Of a stretch of DNA of 64,000 bases, positions 47,078 to 55,727 are shown piece after piece; positions within the stretch are counted from its first letter, which is position 1; every line of letters begins with the position of its first letter. The translations under genes were made by a program, and so were the position numbers. Origin of the DNA: Frankia alni ACN14a (lineage in GTDB: Bacteria; Actinomycetota; Actinomycetes; Frankiales; Frankiaceae); contig NC_008278.1 in assembly GCF_000058485.1 (NCBI RefSeq), positions 1 through 64,000 of the forward strand, written 5' to 3'. The notes beneath the pieces were generated by a model. The model had not been told where the DNA came from. It did no database searches and saw only the letters and a program-made list of their open reading frames with translations.

Positions 47078-49375
47078 TCATGCGGGCGGCCGCAGGGCGG
47101 TCGTCATGAATCCGTCTCGCCCGACCCGTCGCACGGTCCCGTCGGAGCAGGCGAGGTAGACCGTGCCGGTCGGGTCGACGGCCACCCCGGCCGGATCGCT
47201 CAGCCGGGTCTGGGTGGCCAGCGCCCCGTCGTGGTCGCCGGCGGAGTAGGAGGCGGTGCCGGCCACGGTGGTGATGATTCCGTGCCCGTCCACCCGGCGG
47301 ATGACGTCGTTGCCCGCGTCGGCGATGTACAGCGAGCCGTCGGGGCCGAGCGCGAGGCCCGTGGGGTCGTCCAGCAGGGCCGCGGTGGCGGCCCTGCCGT
47401 CGCCCCGGTTGCCGTAGGTGCCGGGCCGGCCGGCGACCAGGGTGATGCGTCCCGACCGGTCGATCCGCCGCACGGTGTCCTCGCCCCTGTCGGCGACGTA
47501 CAGGCTCCCGTCGTCGCCGAGGGCCAGGCCGCTGGGCTGGTACAGCGTCGCGTTGACGGCCGGGCCGCCGTCGCCGGCCGAGCCGTACTCGGTCGCCTTG
47601 CCCGCGACCGTGGTGATCCGGCCCTTCTCGACGCGCCGGACCCGGTATCCCTCCGCCACGTACAGCACCCCGTCGTCGTCTACGGCGACGGCGCTCGGAT
47701 CGTCCAGATGTGCCTTGGTGGCGTCGCCGACGTCCGCGGTGAACCCGTCGGCATAGTCCGGACCGGCCCCGGCCACCGTGGTGATGACCCGGTCCCGGCC
47801 GATCCGCCGGATCCGCCCGGCGTCGCGCTCGGCCAGGTAGACCGCGCCGTCGCGCCCGACCGCCACCCCGGCCGGGTCCTGTAGGTCGGCGGCGAGGGAC
47901 GGGCCGCCGTCACCGATCACCGGTGATGGGGACGGCGACGGTGATGGTGCGTCGCCGGTCGGCGTCGGCCGCGGCCCGCTGCCGCCGATGCGGTCGGCGC
48001 GGCCGGCGGAGGTGAGCCGGACGACCTGGCCCTGCCCGGTGCCGACGCCGGGGTCGGTGAGGTAGAGCGAACCGTCGGCGCCGAGGGTGAGGCCGCCGGC
48101 GTCGGACAGCCCGGCGAGGGTGACCGGCGCGCCGGCGTAGGCGGGACGCCGGTCGCCGTCCCCGCCGCCGAACGCCCCGAGGCCGACGAGCAGCCCGGCC
48201 GCCACGGCAAGCGCACCCACCGCCGCCACCGAGATGACCACCAGCCGCCGACGGCCAGCCCCTCGCGCCCGCCGTCGGCCCTGTCCGCCTCGCGCGGGGG
48301 CGCCGGTGCGGTACAGATCGGCCGCGGCATCGCCGTGGGGGTGGGGGGGACTGCCGGAAAGCGGGGCGGTGCCGGAAAGCGGCGCGGCGGCGGGACGTGG
48401 GGTGGCGGGACGTGGGGTGGCGGCGGGACGTGGAGTGGTGGGGTGGTGGCCCGCTGCGGAGAGCACGTCGTCGGGGAGGCGGACCGGGATGCCGCTCGCG
48501 GCCAGCCAGCCGGGGCCGAGCGTGGCGGTCATCGCGGCGGCCAGGCGCACCGCGAAGTCGAGGGCGGATGCCGGGCGCCACGAGGGTTCCTTCGCCATGG
48601 CCGAGGCGATCACGTCGGCGACCGGCCCCGGCGCCTCGGTGAGGGGCAGCGGCGCCACCGACAGGTGGTGGTGCAGCAGCGCGGCGACCGGCAGGTCCGG
48701 CGGGAAGGGCGAGCGGCGCGCGAACAGCTCGTACAGGACCACGGCGAGGGAGTAGAGGTCGGTGCCCGGACCGAGCCGCCCACCGGTGATCTGCTCCGGC
48801 GCCATGTACCGCGGGGTGCCGACCAGCCCGGTCGTGGTCGCCGCGGTCGCCTCGACGATCTTGGCGATGCCGAAGTCGGTGACCTTGGGGACGCCGTCCC
48901 CGGTGAACAGCAGGTTGTCCGGCTTCACATCGCGGTGCAGCACGCCCCGCCCGTGCGCGGCGGCCAGGGCCACCGCCGCCGCGACGCCGATCGCGCCCAC
49001 CTGCGCCGGACCGGTCGACAGCCGGCTCCGACGGCGCAGGCTGCCGCCGGTGAGCTGCTCCATCACGAGCAGGCACAGCCCGTCGCACTCGACGTAGTCG
49101 TAGATGCGCACGACGTGGGGATGGTCCAGCCCGGCCAGCACCCGCGCCTCGGCGAGGAACCGGGCCCGCAGATCGTCGGCACCGCTGGCACCGGCGGCAC
49201 CGCTGGCACCGCTGGTGCCGCCCGGGTCCAGCAGCACCTTCACCGCGACGATGCGGTCGATGAGCCGGTGCCGGCCGGCGAGCACCGCGCCGAAGCCACC
49301 GCGGCCCAGCTCGCCGCCCAGTTCATAGCCGGGCAGTGCGGCGGCCACGCGGCCGGTGTCCACCTGTTCCGTCAT
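47078..49375 (-). CDS. Ser/Thr protein kinase with NHL-repeat sensor domain (A)
   Basis: A 765-residue transmembrane kinase. Kinase landmarks: GRGGFGAVLAG (glycine loop), the lysine in VAVKVLL, HRDVKPDN (catalytic loop), DFGIAKI and GTPRYMAPEQ. A Pro/Ala-rich juxtamembrane region is followed by one membrane segment (about 375-400). The extracellular part has about five NHL repeats of the type GLALGPDGSLYIADAGNDVI with TTVAG linkers, a beta-propeller that could bind a ligand. The ATG at 49375 starts it. It resembles the next gene closely, so the pair arose by duplication; whether they share a signal is unknown. Confidence 0.92.
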   Translation of the reverse strand: MTEQVDTGRVAAALPGYELGGELGRGGFGAVLAGRHRLIDRIVAVKVLLDPGGTSGASGAAGASGADDLRARFLAEARVLAGLDHPHVVRIYDYVECDGLCLLVMEQLTGGSLRRRSRLSTGPAQVGAIGVAAAVALAAAHGRGVLHRDVKPDNLLFTGDGVPKVTDFGIAKIVEATAATTTGLVGTPRYMAPEQITGGRLGPGTDLYSLAVVLYELFARRSPFPPDLPVAALLHHHLSVAPLPLTEAPGPVADVIASAMAKEPSWRPASALDFAVRLAAAMTATLGPGWLAASGIPVRLPDDVLSAAGHHPTTPRPAATPRPATPRPAAAPLSGTAPLSGSPPHPHGDAAADLYRTGAPARGGQGRRRARGAGRRRLVVISVAAVGALAVAAGLLVGLGAFGGGDGDRRPAYAGAPVTLAGLSDAGGLTLGADGSLYLTDPGVGTGQGQVVRLTSAGRADRIGGSGPRPTPTGDAPSPSPSPSPVIGDGGPSLAADLQDPAGVAVGRDGAVYLAERDAGRIRRIGRDRVITTVAGAGPDYADGFTADVGDATKAHLDDPSAVAVDDDGVLYVAEGYRVRRVEKGRITTVAGKATEYGSAGDGGPAVNATLYQPSGLALGDDGSLYVADRGEDTVRRIDRSGRITLVAGRPGTYGNRGDGRAATAALLDDPTGLALGPDGSLYIADAGNDVIRRVDGHGIITTVAGTASYSAGDHDGALATQTRLSDPAGVAVDPTGTVYLACSDGTVRRVGRDGFMTTALRPPA

Positions 49376-49524
49376 CGGGTCCGGGACGGGCGGACCCCGC
49401 CGTGCACGGTGGGAAGGAAACGCCGCTCCGTCATGGTGGGCATCTGTCGATTTCCTTCCGCAGAATTCGGAGCACGTCCCGTCTCCGGGCGGGCCCGGCC
49501 GGGCGATGGCCCCGGACGGCCGGC

Positions 49525-52224
49525 TCAGCCCGGCTGGGCGATCGTCGCGATCGTGCCGGCCGGGTCGATGCGCCGGACCCGGTCGTTGCCGTTGTCCGCG
49601 ACGTACACGGCGCCGCTGCCGTCGACCACCACCGAGCTCGGGTTCTTGAACTGGGCGGCCGTCGCCGGGCCGCCGTCGCCGCCGGAGCCCTCGGTGCCGG
49701 TGCCCGCGATGGTGGTGATGATGCCGTTCGGGTCGATCTTCCGGACCCGGTTGTTGTTGTAGTCGGCGATGTAGAAGGTCTCCCCGTCCGGCCCGATCGC
49801 CAGGGATGGTTTGTTCAGCTTGGCCGACCGGGCCGGGCCGCCGTCGCCGGTGTAGCCGGCCTCACCGGTGCCGGCGATCGTGCTGATGATGCCGTCCGGG
49901 GTGACCTTCTGGATGGTCTCGCTGGTGAGATCGACGAAGTAGAGCGTGCCGTCGTCGGTCATCGTGATGTCGTTCGGGCCGTCGATCCTCGCCTGGGTTG
50001 CCGCGCCGCCGGCACCGGTGTAGCCGGCGACGCCGGTGCCCACGTACGTCGTGATGATCCCCGCCGGGTCGATCTTCCGGATGCGGTGGTTGTCGTAGTC
50101 GGAGAAGTACACGCTGCCGTCGGGTCCGGTGGTCACCTTCTCGGCGCTGTTGAGCTGGGCCGCGGTGGCCGGGCCGCCGTCGCCGCTGTAACCCGCGGTG
50201 CCGGTGCCGGCGACCGTGGAGATCACCCCGGCGGGCGTGACCTTGCGGATGCGGTTGTTCTTCGCGTCTCCGATGTAGATGTTTCCGGCCTTGTCCCGGG
50301 CGGTGGAGCCCGGACCGTCAAGCTGGGCCGCGGTGGCCGGGCCGCCGTCGCCGGCGATCCCGCCCGCGCCGGTGCCCGCGAAGTCGTCCGCGGCACCGGT
50401 CGGGGTGATCTTCTGGATTCGGTCCGTGGCCAGGCTGGACACGAGCAGCGACCCGTCGGGTTCGAGGGCGAGGCTGTACGGGCTGAGCCCCTGCACGGAC
50501 AGCGCCTGCCCGCGGTACGCGGAGGCGACCCGAGGGGCGGCCGAGTCGACCGGGTCGTCGCCTCCGCCGCCGGAGGTCGCCACGGCCAGGACGATGCCGA
50601 CGGTGGCCGCCACGACGAAGGCGAAGACGATGCCGCCGATGATCCAGGAGGCGCGGATGCGCGTGCCCGCGGTCTGGTGGTGCCCGGCCTGCCGGGTCGG
50701 GTCGAGCGGCATGCCGCCCGGGCGCGGGCCGAACTGCGCGCCGCCCGGTCCGCCGGCCCCGGGCATGCCGCCGTAACCACCGCCCAGGGGGCGTGGCGGC
50801 GGCGTGTACGGCGCGGGCGTGTTCCCCGGCGGGTATCCGCCCCACCCGCCTGGTCCGGGCCCCTGGTTGCCCCGCACCGTGGGGGCGCCGGTGAACCCGG
50901 GGCCGCCGGGGTCACCGAGCCCTCCGGGGCCACCGCCGGAACCCGGCTGGCCGCCGAAGCCGGCCGGGGCGCCGGGAGGCCTCTGGTGGCCGCCGGGCCT
51001 CTGGTAGCCGCCCATCCCCGGCCCGCCCATCCCCGGTCCACCAGCCCCAGCCCCGAAAGGCCCAGCTCCGGAAGGCCCAGCGCCAGATCCGGCGAGCCCC
51101 GGTCCAGGCACGCCAGGTCCAGGCCGGGCTCCGCTGCCGCTGGGTCCGCCCGGGCCGCCGGGTCCGCCGGGGCCGCTGGGTCCGCCGGCCCGGCCCGGGC
51201 CACCGGCGCTGCCGGGGTGGCCGAACGCGCCCGGACCCGCCGGGTAGCCGGGGCGGGCCGGGCCGGATCCGCGGGCGGGTCCGCCCGGGTAGCCCGGCGC
51301 GCCCGAGAGCGGCGGTCGCGGGGTGGTCGAGACCCCGAGCGCCGCCTCGCGGATCTCGTCGTCCACCCGGACCTTGATCTCCGACCGGGACAGCCAGTTC
51401 GGCCCGAAGGCCCGGCTGCCGGCGCGGGCGAGTTCGAGGGCGAAGTCGGTCGCGTCCGCGAACCGGGCGTTCGGGTCCTTCGCCAGCGCCCGCATGATCA
51501 CGGTGGAGATCGGCGGCGGAACCGTGGTGAGCGGCTCCGGCATGATGGTCAGGTGGTGGTGGGTGAGCGGCTGCACCGCCATCTGGCGGCCGAACAGGGG
51601 CCGGCCGGCGATCATCTCGTAGAGCACCCCGGAGAGGGCGTAGAGGTCGGTCGACGGGAACAGTCGTACGCCCATGATCTGTTCGGGGGCCATGTACCGC
51701 GGGGTGCCGAGGATCGCGCTGGCGGTCGTCTCCGCCCCGTCGAAGATCTTGGCGATGCCGAAGTCGGTGACCTTGAGCAGGCCGTCCCCGGCGAACATGA
51801 TGTTGTCCGGCTTGACGTCGCGGTGCAGCACGCCCTGCGTGTGCGCGTTGGCCAGGGCCGCGGCGGCCGCCAGGCCGATCGAGCAGGTCGTCTCCGGGGA
51901 CACCGGACCCGCGCTGATCCGCTGCTTGAGGGTGCCGCCGGAGAGCAGCTCCATCACCAGCAGGCAGGTGCCCTCGTGCTCCACGTAGTCGTGGATGCGC
52001 ACGATGTGCGGGTGGTCCAGTTCGGCCAGCACCCGGGCCTCGGCCAGGAAACGGGCGCGCAGATCGGCGTCGTCGGAGGTGTCCAGCAGGATCTTGATGG
52101 CGACCTTGCGGCCGATGAGCCGATGCTGGCCGGCGAGCACGAGCCCGTAGCCGCCCCGGCCCAGGTCGCCCTCGACGGTGTAACCCGGAAGCGCCGCCTC
52201 CACGAGTGATCTGTCAATCAACAA
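49525..52224 (-). CDS. Ser/Thr protein kinase with NHL-repeat sensor domain (B)
   Basis: An 899-residue paralogue of the kinase at 47078. It has GRGGYGLVLAG, VAIKILLD, HRDVKPDN, DFGIAKIFDG and GTPRYMAPEQIMG. A longer Pro/Gly-rich linker (about 300-520) leads to the membrane segment SWIIGGIVFAFVVAATVGIV. At least six NHL repeats such as SLAIGPDGETFYIADYNNNR follow. The start is uncertain: two adjacent TTG codons at 52224 and 52221 open the frame with a weak purine run upstream. A GTG 7 codons further in is the alternative. It is divergent from pgi. It is probably an autophosphorylating membrane sensor. Confidence 0.9.
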   Translation of the reverse strand: MLIDRSLVEAALPGYTVEGDLGRGGYGLVLAGQHRLIGRKVAIKILLDTSDDADLRARFLAEARVLAELDHPHIVRIHDYVEHEGTCLLVMELLSGGTLKQRISAGPVSPETTCSIGLAAAAALANAHTQGVLHRDVKPDNIMFAGDGLLKVTDFGIAKIFDGAETTASAILGTPRYMAPEQIMGVRLFPSTDLYALSGVLYEMIAGRPLFGRQMAVQPLTHHHLTIMPEPLTTVPPPISTVIMRALAKDPNARFADATDFALELARAGSRAFGPNWLSRSEIKVRVDDEIREAALGVSTTPRPPLSGAPGYPGGPARGSGPARPGYPAGPGAFGHPGSAGGPGRAGGPSGPGGPGGPGGPSGSGARPGPGVPGPGLAGSGAGPSGAGPFGAGAGGPGMGGPGMGGYQRPGGHQRPPGAPAGFGGQPGSGGGPGGLGDPGGPGFTGAPTVRGNQGPGPGGWGGYPPGNTPAPYTPPPRPLGGGYGGMPGAGGPGGAQFGPRPGGMPLDPTRQAGHHQTAGTRIRASWIIGGIVFAFVVAATVGIVLAVATSGGGGDDPVDSAAPRVASAYRGQALSVQGLSPYSLALEPDGSLLVSSLATDRIQKITPTGAADDFAGTGAGGIAGDGGPATAAQLDGPGSTARDKAGNIYIGDAKNNRIRKVTPAGVISTVAGTGTAGYSGDGGPATAAQLNSAEKVTTGPDGSVYFSDYDNHRIRKIDPAGIITTYVGTGVAGYTGAGGAATQARIDGPNDITMTDDGTLYFVDLTSETIQKVTPDGIISTIAGTGEAGYTGDGGPARSAKLNKPSLAIGPDGETFYIADYNNNRVRKIDPNGIITTIAGTGTEGSGGDGGPATAAQFKNPSSVVVDGSGAVYVADNGNDRVRRIDPAGTIATIAQPG

Positions 52225-52558
52225 GGTTCAGATCCGTCCGTTAACGCCGTCGGGCAGCCCGCCGCACCGCCGTCCCCGTCCCGACCGCGGCATCCTGGCC
52301 TGCAATGACGCCTTCGTCGGGTTCCTGGCGATCCTACGACCACGACCTTCCCATTCGGCCGCCCGTCCGGGGGCGCCCTGTGACGTCGGATCGGCGACAT
52401 GTGCATGCTGCTGGGGCCGACGAGTGTCGGCGCCGCCACGGTCCGGATGATGCGACAGGTGTCGGGATGACGGGCAGGAGTCCGGATGACGTGCCACGGA
52501 CACCGATGGTGGTTGTGGCGGCAACGTGTTGAACCTGCGAGGAAGGGCGTCCCACGTC
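52225..52558. other. Divergent region between kinase B and pgi
   Basis: These 334 bases hold the promoters of both genes. I see no gene. A TTG at 52526 could extend pgi by 11 residues, but the ATG at 52559 is better placed. No certain promoter hexamers. Confidence 0.35.
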
Positions 52559-54223
52559 ATGTCGACAACCGAGCCCGCCGCTCTGGCAGCTCCGCCCGAC
52601 ATCACCGCGACGGAGGAATGGACGGCGCTGAGGGCGCATCTGCGCGAGTTGTCCGAGGTGTCCCTGCGGGATCTGTTCGACGCCGATCCCACCCGGGGTG
52701 AGGCGTTCACCGCCGAAACGGACGGCCTCTATCTCGACTACTCCAAGAACCGGCTGACGGCGCGCACCGTCGAGCTGCTCGTGGCGCTCGCCCGGCGGGC
52801 CGGGCTCGCCGAGCGCATCGAGGCCATGTTCCGCGGCGAGCGGATCAACGTCACCGAGAACCGGCCGGTGCTGCACGTGGCGCTGCGGGCCCCGGCGGGA
52901 ACCCGCATCGAGGTCGACGGCGTGGACGTGGTGCCCGAGGTGCACCGGGTGCTCGACCGGATGTCCGCGTTCGCGGACACGGTGCGTTCGGGGACGTGGC
53001 GTGGGGCGACCGGCGAGCGGATCACCACCGTCGTCAACATCGGCATCGGCGGCTCCGATCTGGGCCCGGCCATGGCCTACGAGGCGCTGCGCGACTACTC
53101 CGACCGGGGGATCGCGGTCCGCTTCGTCTCCAACGTCGACCCGACCGACGTCTGGGAGGCGACGGTCGACCTCGACCCGGCGCGAACCCTGTTCATCGTC
53201 GCGTCGAAGACGTTCACCACCCTGGAGACGCTCGCCAACGCGCGGGCCGCCCGTTCCTGGCTGACGGCGGCCCTCGGGGAGGACGCGGTTTCCCGGCATT
53301 TCGTCGCGGTCTCGACGAATGCCGAGAAGGTTGCGGAGTTCGGCATCGACACCGAGAACATGTTCGAGTTCTGGGACTGGGTGGGCGGCCGGTACTCGGT
53401 CGGCTCGGCGATCGGACTCTCCGTGATGATCGCGATCGGGCCGGCGGCCTTCCGGGAGTTCCTGGCCGGGTTCGCCGCACTGGACACGCACTTCCGGACC
53501 GCGCCGTTCGAGCGAAACCTGCCCGTGCTGCTCGGGCTGATCGGCGTGTGGTACCGCGACTTCCACGGATTCGCCGCGCACGCCGTGCTGCCCTACAGCC
53601 AGTACCTCGACCGTTTTCCCGCCTATCTGCAGCAGCTCGACATGGAGAGCAACGGCAAGAGCGTCGATCTCGCCGGCCGGCCCGTGGGGACACAGACCGG
53701 CCCGGTGGTCTGGGGTACGCCGGGGACGAACGGTCAGCACGCCTACTACCAGCTCCTGCACCAGGGGACGACGATCGTCCCGGCCGACTTCCTCGGCTTC
53801 GTCCAGCCGAACCACCCCGGCGTGGGACCGGCGGACGGTCCGGACCAGCACGCGCTGCTGCTGGCCAACTTCCTCGCCCAGACCGAGGCCCTCGCCTTCG
53901 GCAAGACCGCCGAGGAGGTGGCGGCCGAAGGGGTGGCGCCGGAACTCGTTGCGCACCGGACGTTCCCGGGCGACCGGCCGACCAACACCCTGCTCGCCCC
54001 GAAGCTGACCCCGTTCGTGCTCGGGCAGCTCATCGCGTTGTACGAGCACAAGGTGTTCACCCAGGGGACGGTCTGGGGCATCAACAGCTTCGACCAGTGG
54101 GGCGTCGAGCTCGGCAAGGTGCTCGCCGGGCGGATCGTGCCCGAGCTGACGGGCCCGAACTCCCCGGCGCCCCGTCATGACAGCTCCACGAACGCGTTGA
54201 TCAGGCGGCTGCGCGGCGCCTGA
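52559..54223 (+). CDS. pgi: Glucose-6-phosphate isomerase
   Basis: This enzyme interconverts glucose-6-phosphate and fructose-6-phosphate. The product has 554 residues. It contains [20 protein letters not shown], both family signatures ([16 protein letters not shown] and [13 protein letters not shown]) and the sugar-phosphate region [18 protein letters not shown] about 12 bases before ATG 52559 supports that start over TTG 52526. The C-terminus ends [12 protein letters not shown]. The gene lies alone, unlinked to other glycolytic genes here, between kinase B and a STAS protein. Confidence 0.97.
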   Translation: MSTTEPAALAAPPDITATEEWTALRAHLRELSEVSLRDLFDADPTRGEAFTAETDGLYLDYSKNRLTARTVELLVALARRAGLAERIEAMFRGERINVTENRPVLHVALRAPAGTRIEVDGVDVVPEVHRVLDRMSAFADTVRSGTWRGATGERITTVVNIGIGGSDLGPAMAYEALRDYSDRGIAVRFVSNVDPTDVWEATVDLDPARTLFIVASKTFTTLETLANARAARSWLTAALGEDAVSRHFVAVSTNAEKVAEFGIDTENMFEFWDWVGGRYSVGSAIGLSVMIAIGPAAFREFLAGFAALDTHFRTAPFERNLPVLLGLIGVWYRDFHGFAAHAVLPYSQYLDRFPAYLQQLDMESNGKSVDLAGRPVGTQTGPVVWGTPGTNGQHAYYQLLHQGTTIVPADFLGFVQPNHPGVGPADGPDQHALLLANFLAQTEALAFGKTAEEVAAEGVAPELVAHRTFPGDRPTNTLLAPKLTPFVLGQLIALYEHKVFTQGTVWGINSFDQWGVELGKVLAGRIVPELTGPNSPAPRHDSSTNALIRRLRGA

Positions 54224-54258
54224 GGGCCGCCGGACAGGCACCGGGCCGACCTCGCCAT

Positions 54259-54273
54259 GTTACTCTCCGTAAC
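54259..54273. promoter_or_regulatory. Small inverted repeat upstream of the STAS gene
   Basis: GTTAC (54259-54263) and GTAAC (54269-54273) flank TCTCC, 55 bases before the STAS start. It could be an operator or a hairpin; there is no further support. Confidence 0.35.
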
Positions 54274-54327
54274 AGTTCCGGGGGGGTCGGCCCCGCACGG
54301 TGACGAGAATTTCGGGGGGCGGGCAGC

Positions 54328-54669
54328 ATGCGGGTCGACGCCGGAGCCCTGACCATGTCCGTGCGGCGGTCGGGCGAGGACGTGGTCATCGAGCTCGCCG
54401 GCGAGCTCGACACCGCCGGCCGGCTGCGGTTCCGGGAGCAGATCGGCGAGCTGCTGGGCCGGGGCGGGGGGACGGTGACCGTGGACGTCGCGGGCCTGCG
54501 CTCGATCGACATCCCGGGGCTCGCCGCCCTGCTCCGGGCCGATCTGCTGCTCCGCCGCGTGCACTGCGAGCTGCGGATCTCCTCGCCGACCCCGGCGTTC
54601 GCCGCTCTGGTGCACGAGACCGGCCTGGACGGTCGCCTACGCGTCGGCGAGGCCGCTCGCCGACACTGA
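54328..54669 (+). CDS. STAS-domain anti-anti-sigma-like protein
   Basis: The product has 113 residues with the STAS fold pattern DVVIELAGELDTAGRLRFRE, TVTVDVAGLRSIDIPGLAAL and the ending LVHETGLDGRLRV. In typical antagonists a serine sits in the DSSGL-type loop and is phosphorylated by the anti-sigma factor. Here that loop is SIDIPGLAALL, so the usual serine is replaced by Ile-Pro. It may bind partners without the phosphorylation switch; this is an inference. The start ATG 54328 lies 16 bases after GGGGGGCGGGCA. No sigma or anti-sigma gene is adjacent. Confidence 0.82.
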   Translation: MRVDAGALTMSVRRSGEDVVIELAGELDTAGRLRFREQIGELLGRGGGTVTVDVAGLRSIDIPGLAALLRADLLLRRVHCELRISSPTPAFAALVHETGLDGRLRVGEAARRH

Positions 54670-54709
54670 GCGGCCCGGCCCGGCGCGGGCTGAATGGCTA
54701 CTGCCGCCG

Positions 54710-55165
54710 TCAGCCCGCCAGCGATGGGGGGCTCGCGGGAGCCGGCTGGGGGCGGTCCAGCGGGTGGGTGTGGGCGGCCGAAACCGCGGCGGAGCTCGCC
54801 ACGGCGGCCGCCATGCTGGAGTCCAGGGCAGGCGCCAGGGCGGACGTCGCGGTGATCCGCGGGGCGCGGGCGCCGTCGTCCGCCATCACTGTCCGTAGCG
54901 TGAAGCGCAGGGGAGCGGTGGGGACGTCATCTGTCCGGAAGTGGCCCACAAGTGCCGAATGTGCCGGGAGCCCGGCGCCGGCGGGGCCGTCGGTGCCGCC
55001 CGCGGTCGCGGACCCGACCACGGTGGCGGCCTCCTCGGCCACCCGGGACAGCATGCTGCGTGAACCGATCAGTTTCTTCTCGATCCCACCCATCATCAGC
55101 ATTCCAGCCATGACGAGAAGCGGAAATCCGAGCACCATCAGCAGGACGGGTGGTGTGAGACTCAC
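54710..55165 (-). CDS. Small membrane protein of unknown function
   Basis: A 151-residue protein. It opens SLTPPVLLMVLGFPLLVMAG, one clear membrane segment, followed by MLMMGGIEKKLIGSRSMLSR. The rest is Ala/Thr/Pro-rich with one less-repetitive patch (PLRFTLRTVMADDGARAPRI). The start is GTG 55165; GGGGGTC just upstream is a plausible ribosome-binding site. It is convergent with the STAS gene. No family recognised. Confidence 0.55.
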   Translation of the reverse strand: MSLTPPVLLMVLGFPLLVMAGMLMMGGIEKKLIGSRSMLSRVAEEAATVVGSATAGGTDGPAGAGLPAHSALVGHFRTDDVPTAPLRFTLRTVMADDGARAPRITATSALAPALDSSMAAAVASSAAVSAAHTHPLDRPQPAPASPPSLAG

Positions 55166-55366
55166 CGAAAGACCCCCAGGCCGACTTACGGATCCGACCG
55201 ACGCCGCCGGCGCCGTACCGTATGCCTTCCCATCGACCCCGGTTGCTCACATCCGGGCGGCCATCTCACCCGACCCGGGTATCCCCCGGGGTGGGGTGGA
55301 AGGTCACCGATCTGTCCACCCCCGGTACTGTTCCCGCGGACGGTTCGCTCGTACGCTTCGAACAAC

Positions 55367-55690
55367 ATGTCTGTGCGGCCCGTACCGTTGCCCGCCTACA
55401 GCGGCCGTCCCTGGGTCGGTGATGCGGACCTGCTGGCGCGGCTTCACCTGCTCACCGAGCAGGTCGACTACGCCCTCGCCGAGATCGTCCTGCGCCGCGC
55501 CGCCTACCGGCGGGCCTGCGAGGAGGAGGCCGACTGGCAGTGGTCGCCGTCCGGCGTCGAGGCGCTGAGCCGGCCGGCGGTCGCCGAGGCGCTCGCCCGG
55601 CAGCTCGCCGCGGTCGAGCGGCTGCGGCTGTGGGCCCAGGAGCTGCACTGGTTGCAGGAGCAGGCCCGGCTGCGCGGCCTGCTGCGCTGA
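55367..55690 (+). CDS. Short helical hypothetical protein
   Basis: The 107-residue product starts MSVRPVPLPAYSGRPWVGDA. The rest is mostly helical and charged: LHLLTEQVDYALAEIVLRRA, CEEEADWQWSPSGVEAL and RLRLWAQELHWLQEQARLRG. The regular heptad-like spacing argues for a real protein. No ribosome-binding site is obvious before ATG 55367; the transcript might be leaderless. It ends 37 bases before the end of the convergent cyclase gene. Function unknown. Confidence 0.55.
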   Translation: MSVRPVPLPAYSGRPWVGDADLLARLHLLTEQVDYALAEIVLRRAAYRRACEEEADWQWSPSGVEALSRPAVAEALARQLAAVERLRLWAQELHWLQEQARLRGLLR

Positions 55691-55727
55691 GCGCGGGACG
55701 CGCCCGCGCCCTCGGGTCCCCGGCTTC

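Noticed and set aside
49336-52209. 957-codon plus-strand frame opposite kinase B
   Set aside because: Antisense image of the kinase and NHL repeats; no domain pattern of its own.
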